Part shown: one piece after another, positions 8,943 through 16,353 of the stretch
Layout: the number at the start of each line of letters is the position of its first letter
Numbering within the stretch: position 1 is the stretch's first letter
DNA from: Phycisphaerales bacterium
Lineage (GTDB): Bacteria > Planctomycetota > Phycisphaerae > UBA1845 > Fen-1342
Direction: 5' to 3'
NCBI GenBank assembly: GCA_016795025.1
Contig: JAEUIR010000018.1
Coordinates: 1 to 37,931 of the forward strand
DNA length: 37,931 nucleotides
Notes under the pieces: generated by a model
Databases searched by the model: none
What the model was told of the DNA's origin: nothing
What the model saw: the letters and a program-made list of their open reading frames with translations, nothing else
Program-made: the position numbers and the translations under genes

Positions 8943-9543
8943 TCGCTTCCCCCTTTGCTGATTCGCCGCTCGCAGGCCCCACCCCGGCGCCCGCGCGCGC
9001 GGCCATGTGTTCGCCGATGCGATCGATTTTGTTCGTGATCGATTTAATCAACAGATCGACGATCGATTGCTCGCTATAGAGCCGGCTATCAACGCCGATC
9101 AGCCGCAGTGCTCGCGATCGCTCCTGCTGCACCGTCCAGAACTCCAGCAGATCGCGATCATTCCACACCGCGTTTGCCACCTCCCGTTGCCGCTCATCCA
9201 ACGCGGCGCCGGCCTCCGCCAGGCGACGCAGCAGGTCGCGATACAGCAGCACGCGCAGCGCGTCGTTCTGCCGCTCAAATATCGCCTGCTGCACGCTGTC
9301 GGCGCGCTGCTGCGCTTCGATCGCGATGCGCACGCTCTCGGCCGTGCAGCCCGTCGCGAACAGCGCCACCACGCCCACAAGGCAGGCCGGCCACAGCCCA
9401 CCGCGACGCCGGCCGCCGCCACGCGCGCCGACTCCTCCCCATTGCGGCCGGGTTCCGCGCTTGTCGTCTGCCAAAAGCTCGCGCGCCGCTTGCTCGCGGG
9501 CGCGGCGCTTTGGCTTCTGCACTCTGCTTTCTTTATTCTGCAT
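8932..9543 (-). CDS. Helical membrane-anchored or lipoprotein of the phage-head island
   Basis: 203 aa; the ATG at 9543 has GGGGAGG at 6-nt spacing. A very basic, Gly/Arg-rich N-region of ~50 residues precedes a hydrophobic segment (~52-65) ending in LFATGC, which looks like a lipobox with C66. The N-region is unusually long for a lipoprotein signal, so a simple membrane anchor is an alternative. The rest is predominantly helical with coiled-coil character (heavy in A, E, R, Q, L). It sits directly upstream of, and overlaps, the holin-like gene. A spanin-like lysis role is conceivable from position and topology but is inference only. I do not recognise the family. Confidence 0.65.
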   Translation of the reverse strand: MQNKESRVQKPKRRAREQAARELLADDKRGTRPQWGGVGARGGGRRRGGLWPACLVGVVALFATGCTAESVRIAIEAQQRADSVQQAIFERQNDALRVLLYRDLLRRLAEAGAALDERQREVANAVWNDRDLLEFWTVQQERSRALRLIGVDSRLYSEQSIVDLLIKSITNKIDRIGEHMAARAGAGVGPASGESAKGEANGQ

Positions 9544-9555
9544 TCTGACCTCCCC

Positions 9556-9858
9556 TCACGCCGCGCCAAGCATCGACATCAGCCGCACTGCGAAGATGAA
9601 TCCCTCCGTCCACTTTTCCAGCGAGATCGCCTCGTTCATGCGCTGCGCGGTCGAGCGCAGCTCTTCCGATGCGATCCAGCCGCCCGGCGGCGTTTCGCGC
9701 GAAAGCCCCGCATGCTCATAATCGCGCGATTGCGGACCTTGCACTTCGCGAACGCGCGCCCCTTCGATCATCAGCGCGTCGATCACGTTTCGCGTGGCCT
9801 GCACGAACGCCCGCGCCGTCGCCGGATTCAATTGCCGCACCATCGTTTCAAAATCCAT
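9556..9858 (-). CDS. Small hypothetical protein of the phage-head island
   Basis: 100 aa; the ATG at 9858 is preceded by GGGGAG and is preferred over an in-frame GTG at 9876. The sequence is mixed helical (MDFETMVRQLNPATARAF at the start), has no cysteine, no signal peptide and no clear transmembrane helix. I do not recognise a family. It lies 47 bp after the gp36-like gene and 12 bp before the lipoprotein-like gene, so it is co-transcribed with the head genes. In comparable phage modules this slot holds head-tail joining or tail-completion proteins, but nothing in the sequence establishes that. Confidence 0.6.
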   Translation of the reverse strand: MDFETMVRQLNPATARAFVQATRNVIDALMIEGARVREVQGPQSRDYEHAGLSRETPPGGWIASEELRSTAQRMNEAISLEKWTEGFIFAVRLMSMLGAA

Positions 9859-9905
9859 GCCCCGTCTCCCCGCCACATTTCCAGAAATCTCTCATTCCAA
9901 AACCG

Positions 9906-10358
9906 CTATAACCCGTCCAACTCTTCCGCCGTAAACCCGCGCTCCCGCGAATCGAAGTAAACTTCGCCTCCCACCGCGTTTCTCGACGCCGGCGACGACG
10001 AAGCCGGCAGCGCGATCTCGCCCGTCGCGATGCGCTCGAACCACGCTGTCGCCGCCACATGTATGCTCTCAACACGGCCCGGGATTTGACCAACAAAAGG
10101 CGACCCCTTCCACGCCGCGTACTCCGCGAGGTCGAGCACGCGCGCCTCAAGCACGTTCGACAACTCCGGCCGCGCACCCAGATCAATCGGCGTTACAAAT
10201 CGTCGCCCCAGATAGCTGTTCGCGAGCGCTTCTGCTTCGTCCACGATCTGCTGCGCGACATTCGCGTCCGCCGTAGCGCCCACGGCGCGATCCGTCAGCC
10301 GCGCGTACAACGGCGTTCCAAGCCGAGCTTCAAGCTGAGCAATCGTGATGTAACTCAT
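9906..10358 (-). CDS. Mu gp36-like head-completion protein (DUF1320)
   Basis: 150 aa starting MSYITIAQLEARLG at 10358, with AGAGGGA six bases upstream; a longer in-frame start at 10388 lacks such a site. The opening, followed by a DEAEALANSYLGRRF-type helix and an acidic C-terminus, is the pattern of the Mu gp36 / DUF1320 family. These are small proteins encoded just after the major capsid gene in Mu-like phages and thought to help finish the head or join it to the tail. Position directly after the capsid gene supports the assignment. Intact, with no sign of decay. Confidence 0.8.
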   Translation of the reverse strand: MSYITIAQLEARLGTPLYARLTDRAVGATADANVAQQIVDEAEALANSYLGRRFVTPIDLGARPELSNVLEARVLDLAEYAAWKGSPFVGQIPGRVESIHVAATAWFERIATGEIALPASSSPASRNAVGGEVYFDSRERGFTAEELDGL

Positions 10359-10475
10359 TTCGTCCCTCTGCTTGCGGATCAAGCTCACTCAACGCCAGGG
10401 CGCGGGCGGCGCGGTGTCGCCGCCGGCCTCCCGCACCCCGCAGCGCGAGCACACCCCCTCTTGTGCCCGACGCGC

Positions 10476-11405
10476 TTAGACGAATGTCACCAGACACGCG
10501 TCCTGCCAGAAGCCATATCCGCATTCATGCACGGCCTTCACGCCGTACTGATGCTGATTCTCCTGAGCCTCCAGCTCGCTGCCCTCCGCCAGCGCGTGTA
10601 TCTGCACCGGCAGCTCTTCCTGAAAAATGAACGGCCGCGTTTCGCCGTCCGTCCGAAAGATCGCGAACTTATCCGTCCACGTCAGCCGCGGATTCGCCAC
10701 CCAGTCGATGCGGAACGGCTCGCGCTTCGCCAGCGGATTGTCGGTGGCGTTCATGACGCGGTTCGACAGCGCTTCGAGCGTGGCCGCCAGGAACGGCGTC
10801 GGCGCCATCACGAGAAACTCGCGCGCCCCCTCATTCATCGGCTCGCCCGTGTCATCGCGAAAACCGATGATCTGCGCCACGCCTTTGATGATCCCCTTGT
10901 ACATCTCCTCCGCGGTCGGCGCTGTCGCGCTGGCGATGTCCACATTGATGCTGTTGCTCTGCGTGCCCGAGTCCCCCTCGGCGTGGCTCGTCGAAAAGTA
11001 CGTCTCCTCGTCATACGCCAGCCCGCTCGCGCCGTTCTGCGTCAGCGTCGTGATGAGCTTGTTCGGATGCTGCGCAACGCGCCGCGCCAACTCGCCCACG
11101 CGCACCATGATCTGCCCGGTCTTGTCGCGCCGCGCCTCGTCCGCGTCGACGCGCAGCGTCGACTCCCAGACCTTATTCACGATCGTCATCCCCGCCGCAT
11201 GCATCGGCCGGATCTTGCGCCCGCCCAGCCACTCGCGCACCTGCGGCACCATCCCCAGCCATTTGTACGTCTCGCTTCCTTGTGAGCTTGGAAAACGCAT
11301 GGCCAGCTTCGTCCACCATGCCGTCTGCGCCGATTCCTCGAGCTTGCGATAAAAGCGCCCGATGACCGCTCGCGACGACAGACCCGTATTCACAATCGTT
11401 GACAT
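10476..11405 (-). CDS. Mu gpT-like major capsid protein
   Basis: 309 aa from the ATG at 11405, which has AAGGGG upstream; an in-frame start at 11438 is less likely. It begins MSTIVNTGLSSRAVIGRFYRKLEE, and carries the segments expected of the Mu-like gpT major head subunit: a KWLGMVPQVREW motif, the YFSTSHAEGDSG loop, and a C-terminal region ending in a GYGFWQDA-type motif. By family it polymerises into the icosahedral shell after scaffold/protease maturation. It is flanked by the decoration and gp36-like genes, the usual Mu order. Length and motifs look complete. Confidence 0.9.
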   Translation of the reverse strand: MSTIVNTGLSSRAVIGRFYRKLEESAQTAWWTKLAMRFPSSQGSETYKWLGMVPQVREWLGGRKIRPMHAAGMTIVNKVWESTLRVDADEARRDKTGQIMVRVGELARRVAQHPNKLITTLTQNGASGLAYDEETYFSTSHAEGDSGTQSNSINVDIASATAPTAEEMYKGIIKGVAQIIGFRDDTGEPMNEGAREFLVMAPTPFLAATLEALSNRVMNATDNPLAKREPFRIDWVANPRLTWTDKFAIFRTDGETRPFIFQEELPVQIHALAEGSELEAQENQHQYGVKAVHECGYGFWQDACLVTFV

Positions 11406-11501
11406 GAAAAACCCCTTAATGACAAAATTTCTTCGCAAGCGCGCGCGGCGCGCCCCCCAACCGTCGCGCCGTGCGCCAACGATCTCAACGTAAATCTGTA
11501 T

Positions 11502-12233
11502 CTATGCGATGTCGCGGCTGGCGATCACCCACTCCGACCCCGTGCACAGCACCAGCGCGGTGTCGTATTGCGCGTCGATGCCCGCGTACGTCGATGCTCC
11601 GTCGATCGTCTCCGTCAGGTTCGGGTCAAGCGTCACGGCGAAGGCCGCCGAGTTCATCTTGATCAACCGGAACCAGCCCCCGGCTCGTACGGTCGCCGCG
11701 GGCGGCAGCGTCAGTGTGCGCGCCCCCGCGTTCTGAATCGTTAACACTTTGAACATGTGATCCATCGTCAGCGTCTGCGTCGCGTCCGAAAGCGCCACAA
11801 ACGGGATGTTCTCGCTTTGCGCGCTCGACCCGACCGGAGTCAGCCGCACGCGGACCAGATCGCCACCTTCGTATGCAACCGCCCTGCCGATGCGGCTCGC
11901 CGTTGTCGTAAACGTCGCCAATGTCGAGTCGCCGGCAAACACGCTCCGGCCAACGTCGCCCAGCGTCGCGCCGGATATCGTCAGCGTCACGTCCACATGC
12001 TGCCAGAGCCGCACATTCACGCCGCCCGCGACGTGACCGTCCAGCGTGTTGTCCGCTCCGGCGTAGGCCAGACCGACGAAATCATCGCCCGCCGCCAGCG
12101 CTCGGACGTACCCGGTCGCCCGGTTTCGGCCAACGAAGTGTCCTTTTACGATCTCAACATTGTCATCCAGCGCCAGGTCGATCAACTCATTCGATGCATA
12201 CACCGGCACCATTCGATCCGTGCTCAAAGGCAT
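11502..12233 (-). CDS. Capsid decoration-like protein with C-terminal beta domain
   Basis: 243 aa; the ATG at 12233 has GGGAGGG at 7-nt spacing. Residues ~1-130 resemble small phage capsid-cement proteins of the DUF2190 type (a GYVRALAAGDDFVGLAYAG segment in a beta-rich context). Residues ~150-243 form a second beta-rich module (LTIQNAGARTLTLPP ... LVLCTGSEWVIAS) of the sort found at the ends of phage fibre or head-surface proteins. It lies between the protease and the major capsid gene, the normal slot for decoration proteins. The fusion of the two modules is the unusual part. By inference it coats the outside of the shell. Confidence 0.7.
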   Translation of the reverse strand: MPLSTDRMVPVYASNELIDLALDDNVEIVKGHFVGRNRATGYVRALAAGDDFVGLAYAGADNTLDGHVAGGVNVRLWQHVDVTLTISGATLGDVGRSVFAGDSTLATFTTTASRIGRAVAYEGGDLVRVRLTPVGSSAQSENIPFVALSDATQTLTMDHMFKVLTIQNAGARTLTLPPAATVRAGGWFRLIKMNSAAFAVTLDPNLTETIDGASTYAGIDAQYDTALVLCTGSEWVIASRDIA

Positions 12234-12275
12234 GAACTACCCTCCCTTTTTTGAATGAACCCCTTCAAGTACAAC

Positions 12276-13208
12276 TTATGCGATTCGCACCCGCCCCGCG
12301 GCCGATGCCCGTTCAAACGCGGCCAGGTCCGCGGCGGCCTCATCGAGCTGCGCGTCGCGCGCCGCGCCGCCTTGCGCGGCCGCGCCTCGAACAACCAACC
12401 TGCCCGGTGGAAACGAAATCGGCGCTCGCGCCAGCCGCGCTTCAGCGTCATGCGGATCGCGACTGTAGTCAGCCCGCCAGTCCATGCTCGTGGCGTCCGT
12501 GATTTTGCCCAGGCGCATGCCACGCTCGACGAACGCTTCAGCCTCCTGCGCGCGGAGTTGCCCGCGCAGCTTGCGGGCCTCCAGACGAGCGACGCGCAAC
12601 GCGCTGCGCAGCCCGACGACACCCACCGCCTCGCCGATCGCCAGCGCCTTCGCCTCGCAGACCGTCGTGGTCGAGTCGACTTTCGCGGCCGCCAGCGGCG
12701 CGACGCCGCGAATGGCCGGATCATTCGTCAACCCCACCGGGCCGAGCGACGCCAACTCGCGATAGTCCTCGTCCGCCCAGTAAATCACCGGCGAAAAGTA
12801 GCGATACTCCCCCGCGGCGATCAACTCGCGAGCGCGATCCGTCCATTCCACATCAATCGCCCATAGTCCGTCGTCGCGGATTTCGAGCCGGCCGATCCAA
12901 CCCGCAGCCGGTCGCAAACCATCCACGCGCGAATTCAGACGGTCGAGGCTCTGATGCTCATAGTCGATCACCAGCTTGCGCCCCAGCCGCGCGAACCACT
13001 TCGCCGCGCTGTCCGCGTGCTCAGGCGTAAACTCAAACGAGCGCCCCGCCAGCGCACGCTCGACCGCAACATCGCCGAAGGGGATCAGCAGAAACTCGTC
13101 AACCGGTTCCGCTCGCCCCAACACGCTTTCATCCTCGAAAGCGCCCGCCCCGCCAGTCGCGACGTCTCCGCGAAGCACTGCCTCAGATGACGTGATTTCT
13201 CGATTCAT
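12276..13208 (-). CDS. Mu gpI-like prohead protease/scaffold
   Basis: 310 aa; the ATG at 13208 follows AAAGGGG, and an upstream in-frame extension to 13292 has no phage character. The N-terminal half has the core of the Mu I-protein protease family: LVIDYEHQSL (candidate catalytic His region), PAAGWIGRLEIRDDGLWA, and YRYFSPVIYW with TNDPAIRG. The C-terminal third is Ala/Arg-rich and helical, as expected for the scaffold part of a self-cleaving protease-scaffold. By family it directs prohead assembly and is then processed. It sits between the acetyltransferase and decoration genes. Confidence 0.88.
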   Translation of the reverse strand: MNREITSSEAVLRGDVATGGAGAFEDESVLGRAEPVDEFLLIPFGDVAVERALAGRSFEFTPEHADSAAKWFARLGRKLVIDYEHQSLDRLNSRVDGLRPAAGWIGRLEIRDDGLWAIDVEWTDRARELIAAGEYRYFSPVIYWADEDYRELASLGPVGLTNDPAIRGVAPLAAAKVDSTTTVCEAKALAIGEAVGVVGLRSALRVARLEARKLRGQLRAQEAEAFVERGMRLGKITDATSMDWRADYSRDPHDAEARLARAPISFPPGRLVVRGAAAQGGAARDAQLDEAAADLAAFERASAAGRVRIA

Positions 13209-13295
13209 CGTTGCCCCTTTCTTTCTTCCGATTGAAAAACGATCCAACCATGCCGTCGCGAACAAGGTCAAGCGCTCGCGAGCGGCTCCCATGAG

Positions 13296-13772
13296 CTATA
13301 TGGCCGCCCGATTTTTCTTCTGAAGCAGTTCGATGTTGCCCTTCGCGTTCCTTCGGCCGGTGGATTCAAAGCCGAGTCGCCGATAGAAGTGGCGCGGATC
13401 GCCGGTAGTCATATCCGTTTTTGCTCGCACTTCCATCGCGTTCGTGCTGTTCACCAGTTCCGCGCCGATGCCCAGGCCGCGATAGCCCGGATGAACCAGC
13501 ACATTCACAAGGCGTTGACCGCGCGTCAGCACGGCGATGCCCACCAGCACATGATCGATCTCTGCAACGAAAACCTGGTGGCGGCGACCGGTGAGCATGT
13601 CCGCCAGTTGCCCGCGCCGCAGGAAATAGTCTCTACGCAGCGCGGTGTCGAAGAAGAACGAGAGCGGCTCAAGGTCGCCTGGCAGCGCCGTGCGAACGCA
13701 CAGCGAAGCTCGCGCCGCCCGTACGCTGCACGATCGTGCTTTGCCCCTGTTTGTGTTGTGACGCGCCGACAT
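13296..13772 (-). CDS. GNAT-family N-acetyltransferase inside the head island
   Basis: An ATG at 13802 overlaps the portal stop codon (ATGA), but the in-frame ATG at 13772 has a much stronger ribosome binding site (AAGGGGGAG), so I start there (158 aa). The acetyl-CoA-binding motif A is VNVLVHPGYRGLGIG with R98-G103 as the pyrophosphate loop, and HFYRRLGFESTG at ~138-149 is the usual GNAT C-terminal motif. The family transfers acetyl from acetyl-CoA to an amine; the acceptor is unknown. An acetyltransferase between portal and protease is not part of the standard Mu head order, so it looks like an accessory cargo gene or a modifier of a virion or host protein. Confidence 0.85.
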   Translation of the reverse strand: MSARHNTNRGKARSCSVRAARASLCVRTALPGDLEPLSFFFDTALRRDYFLRRGQLADMLTGRRHQVFVAEIDHVLVGIAVLTRGQRLVNVLVHPGYRGLGIGAELVNSTNAMEVRAKTDMTTGDPRHFYRRLGFESTGRRNAKGNIELLQKKNRAAI

Positions 13773-13798
13773 GAACGCTCCCCCTTGATTGACTGATT

Positions 13799-15103
13799 TC
13801 ATTTCTCTCGCGCCTCACCCGAGAACTGCTGACCATTGACGAGTGCTTCCCGGAGGCGCGGCTCGGGGATCCCCAGCGCGCGGTGCGCCCATCGCAGCGG
13901 CACACGCACTCCCAGTTCGTTCACCGCCACGGATAGCGTGTCCGCCAGCACCCGCGAATCCACGGATTGAATGAGTGAGCGCCGAAAATGAGGCACCCGG
14001 GCCGTGTCACCAAACCTCGCCCGCACCAACGGCGTGAGAAGCTGCTGGCGAACCAGCCGGCTTTCGTTCGCGATGTCATGAACCAGCAGATCCTCGCGCA
14101 CTCGATCGTGCACCTCAGCCGCCGCCCGCGAACCGGATGAACCGATGTCTGTCGTCAGATGCTGACCCAGCCACAAAATCGTGATTTCAGTATTGCAATA
14201 TTGTTGAAGCGCCTGATACGGCCGCTCACCGCCGCGGGCGGCTTCCATGAATTTCAGCTCAATGTTTTTCGTAAACGCCGCGACCGCTTCAGTGCCCAGC
14301 GATTGCAACATTCTGAGAACCTGCTGACGATCCGCCTCCGAGACTCCCGGGTCAAACTGCGCCACACGCACCGGCATTCCCGCGACCTGCGAGAAAACCA
14401 GCCAATCCTTGAAGCTGAGGTTTTGCGCCAAAAACAGCAGCAGTGAGGCGCGCAGCAGTCCGCCTTCAAACGGGCGCCCCATGCGGGCGCTCGGCGCGAA
14501 CACCAGCCACTTGTTCGGTTGCTCGTCCAACGGCACGCCTTCGTTCGGCGCGTCTTCCGTCCGGATGCGCAGACGCCAGGGCTCACGCGAGTCGGCCGTC
14601 AATCGCGAGAACGGCGCCGGGGTCAGATCGACCACGCGCCCGTTTTCCCACACGATCTCCGCGACCGCTGTCCCGATGCCGATCGCGCCGCTCAGATGCG
14701 CCAACACATCCGACAGCGTATCCAGGCGGTCGATCTCCCGCTCGCAATACTCGACAATCTCAGCATCTTCCACTGCGTGCCGCGCGGCCGCCGCGATCTC
14801 CCACTCCAACCCCGTCAGCGCCAGGCGGCGCGTTTGCTCGACGGCGGCGAGGCGCGGCCACTTCACAAGCATTTCGCTGAACAGCTCAAAGAGCTGCGCG
14901 GGCGAGCCGTGATCGGCCGACTGAACGAGAGCCAGCGCTCGCGAAGGTGTGAGGCCGATGCTCGGGTAGGTGCGCTGAGCGTCGTCTCGCCAGGGCAGAA
15001 TCACGCGTTCCGATGAAACCGCCGGCGCCGCTCGCGATGGCAGCAGCGAACCGACGGCTCCGACGATGGCCTTCCAAAGTTCCGTGCCGCGTTTGACTGA
15101 CAT
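13799..15103 (-). CDS. Mu gp29-like portal protein (DUF935)
   Basis: 434 aa from the ATG at 15103 (purine-rich GGGGGG upstream); a longer frame to 15199 begins in sequence without protein character. RLAAVEQTRRLALTGLEWEI, then the GIGTAVAEIVWE region, SFKDWLVFSQVAGMPVRV and LGQHLTTDIGSSGSRAAAEV are the conserved stations of DUF935 / Mu gp29 portal proteins. By family it forms the dodecameric ring at one capsid vertex through which DNA enters and leaves. It is the first gene of the island; the terminase large subunit that normally precedes it is absent. No frameshift or internal stop is seen. Confidence 0.88.
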   Translation of the reverse strand: MSVKRGTELWKAIVGAVGSLLPSRAAPAVSSERVILPWRDDAQRTYPSIGLTPSRALALVQSADHGSPAQLFELFSEMLVKWPRLAAVEQTRRLALTGLEWEIAAAARHAVEDAEIVEYCEREIDRLDTLSDVLAHLSGAIGIGTAVAEIVWENGRVVDLTPAPFSRLTADSREPWRLRIRTEDAPNEGVPLDEQPNKWLVFAPSARMGRPFEGGLLRASLLLFLAQNLSFKDWLVFSQVAGMPVRVAQFDPGVSEADRQQVLRMLQSLGTEAVAAFTKNIELKFMEAARGGERPYQALQQYCNTEITILWLGQHLTTDIGSSGSRAAAEVHDRVREDLLVHDIANESRLVRQQLLTPLVRARFGDTARVPHFRRSLIQSVDSRVLADTLSVAVNELGVRVPLRWAHRALGIPEPRLREALVNGQQFSGEAREK

Positions 15104-15629
15104 TTCGCCCCCCACCCCGATGCTCGTGCATGCCCCGCGCCCCTCGCGCCGGCCTGATCTAGAATAGCACGCTTTTCTATACAACGCCGCCCCCGGCAAG
15201 CCTCGGTTGACGATCTGCCGCGGATTGGCGCACTTTGCCGCCGGATGAAGCGCGATTCATGCTTCCCGATTGTCCCCAACACGGCGCCGGCCCGATTGAC
15301 CCGCCTCTGATCCGTCAATTGTGCTGCAAAATACGCAACCCCGCGGCTTTTCCGTCCGTTTTTGAGTGGCAATTCAAACCCGAAGGCGATATTCTTACAC
15401 GCAGCGATGAGTGTCGCCGTATTCCGACCCCTCAACTCCGACTTGAGGCCCGGGCGGCAAGCACGCTGTGGAGAGTCCGTTCAACACGATCTTTCGCCGC
15501 TGGGCCGCGGCGATTCATCGTCCCTTGAATCTAATCGCGCGAGCCGAACGCGGCGCAGACGCCGCGAATACACACGCTCTCTGTACGTTCGGGCATCGCC
15601 CGGCGCGCGGCGGGTAGGAGGCGATTGAC
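15104..15629. other. Gene-free stretch upstream of the head island
   Basis: 526 bp between the divergent portal and CHRD genes. I see no coding frame with a ribosome binding site and no terminase fragment. It contains a 7-bp GC hairpin, CGCGGCG-CAGA-CGCCGCG at 15549-15566, and should hold the promoters of both flanking genes, although no convincing -35/-10 pair was found. Confidence 0.6.
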
Positions 15630-16214
15630 GTGAACCGCTCATTTTCTTTTCGACGAATGCTGATTGCGACAGGCGCCGCGCTCGCGGCGGCTTGTGGAGT
15701 CGCCAGCGCCGACATCCATGTGTACACCACATCGCTCAACGGCGCGAACGAAAACCCTTCAAACGGCTCACCGGGAACCGGCTTTGTGCGAGTTACCTAC
15801 GATGACGCGCTGCACACGCTGCGCGTCGAATCCAACTTCACCGGCCTGATTCACCCGACCACCGCCGCTCACATTCACGGGCTGGCCACTCCGCCGGCGA
15901 ATGTCGGCGTGGCAATCCCGGGCGGACCGAGTTTCGCGGACTTCCCGCTGGGTGTAACGTCCGGCGGTTCGGACGACACGCTCGATCTGACGCTCGCCAG
16001 CTCCTACCGTGCAGCGTTCATCACCAATTTCGGCGGCGGGACCGTCGCCGGAGCTGAGGCGGCTCTCATCGGCGGCCTCGAAACCGGAAGAACCTACTTC
16101 AACATCCACACATCCGGTTTTCCGGCCGGCGAAATCCGCGGCTGGATTCCAGAGCCGAGTTCGGCGCTGTTGCTGACCGCCGGCATCGCGCTGGCGCTGC
16201 GTCGCCGCGGCTAA
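15630..16214 (+). CDS. CHRD-domain secreted protein with PEP-CTERM tail
   Basis: 194 aa; GTG start at 15630 with a perfect AGGAGG eight to nine bases upstream. A signal peptide (basic FSFRRM, hydrophobic core, cleavage near VASA at ~27) precedes a CHRD domain: GANENPSNGSPGTG, AHIHGLATP and YFNIHTSGFPAGEIRG are its three recognisable segments. The C-terminus is PEPSSALLLTAGIALALRRRG, a PEP-CTERM-type sorting tail of PEP motif, hydrophobic helix and arginines. In other bacteria such tails are handled by an exosortase; none is encoded here. CHRD function is poorly known, so only surface or extracellular location can be inferred. Confidence 0.88.
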   Translation: MNRSFSFRRMLIATGAALAAACGVASADIHVYTTSLNGANENPSNGSPGTGFVRVTYDDALHTLRVESNFTGLIHPTTAAHIHGLATPPANVGVAIPGGPSFADFPLGVTSGGSDDTLDLTLASSYRAAFITNFGGGTVAGAEAALIGGLETGRTYFNIHTSGFPAGEIRGWIPEPSSALLLTAGIALALRRRG

Positions 16215-16268
16215 CGACTGACCGGCTCTCTCGAATCGTTTGCAGGTTGTAAAGCACCGCACCGTTCA

Positions 16269-16294
16269 GACCGCCGCTCGGAATCGCGGCGGTC
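16269..16294. terminator. Hairpin between convergent genes
   Basis: GACCGCCGC and its exact reverse complement GCGGCGGTC are separated by 8 nt, between the convergent CHRD gene (end 16214) and lysine transaminase gene (end 16354). There is no T-tract on either strand, so it is at best an imperfect bidirectional terminator. Confidence 0.45.
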
Positions 16295-16353
16295 AGGCGG
16301 TGCGGCTGTATTTCAGAAATGGGATTCGCGAGCGTTCGAAAGAAAACGACCGC

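Noticed and set aside
10059-11285. 408-codon plus-strand frame opposite the capsid and gp36-like genes
   Set aside because: Arg/His-rich, no domain and no ribosome binding site; the opposite strand has recognisable phage proteins.
8443-15629. Attachment-site or target-site duplications flanking the phage-head island
   Set aside because: No matching direct repeats were found in the flanking gaps (8443-8726 and 15104-15629) by eye, so no boundaries of insertion are claimed.
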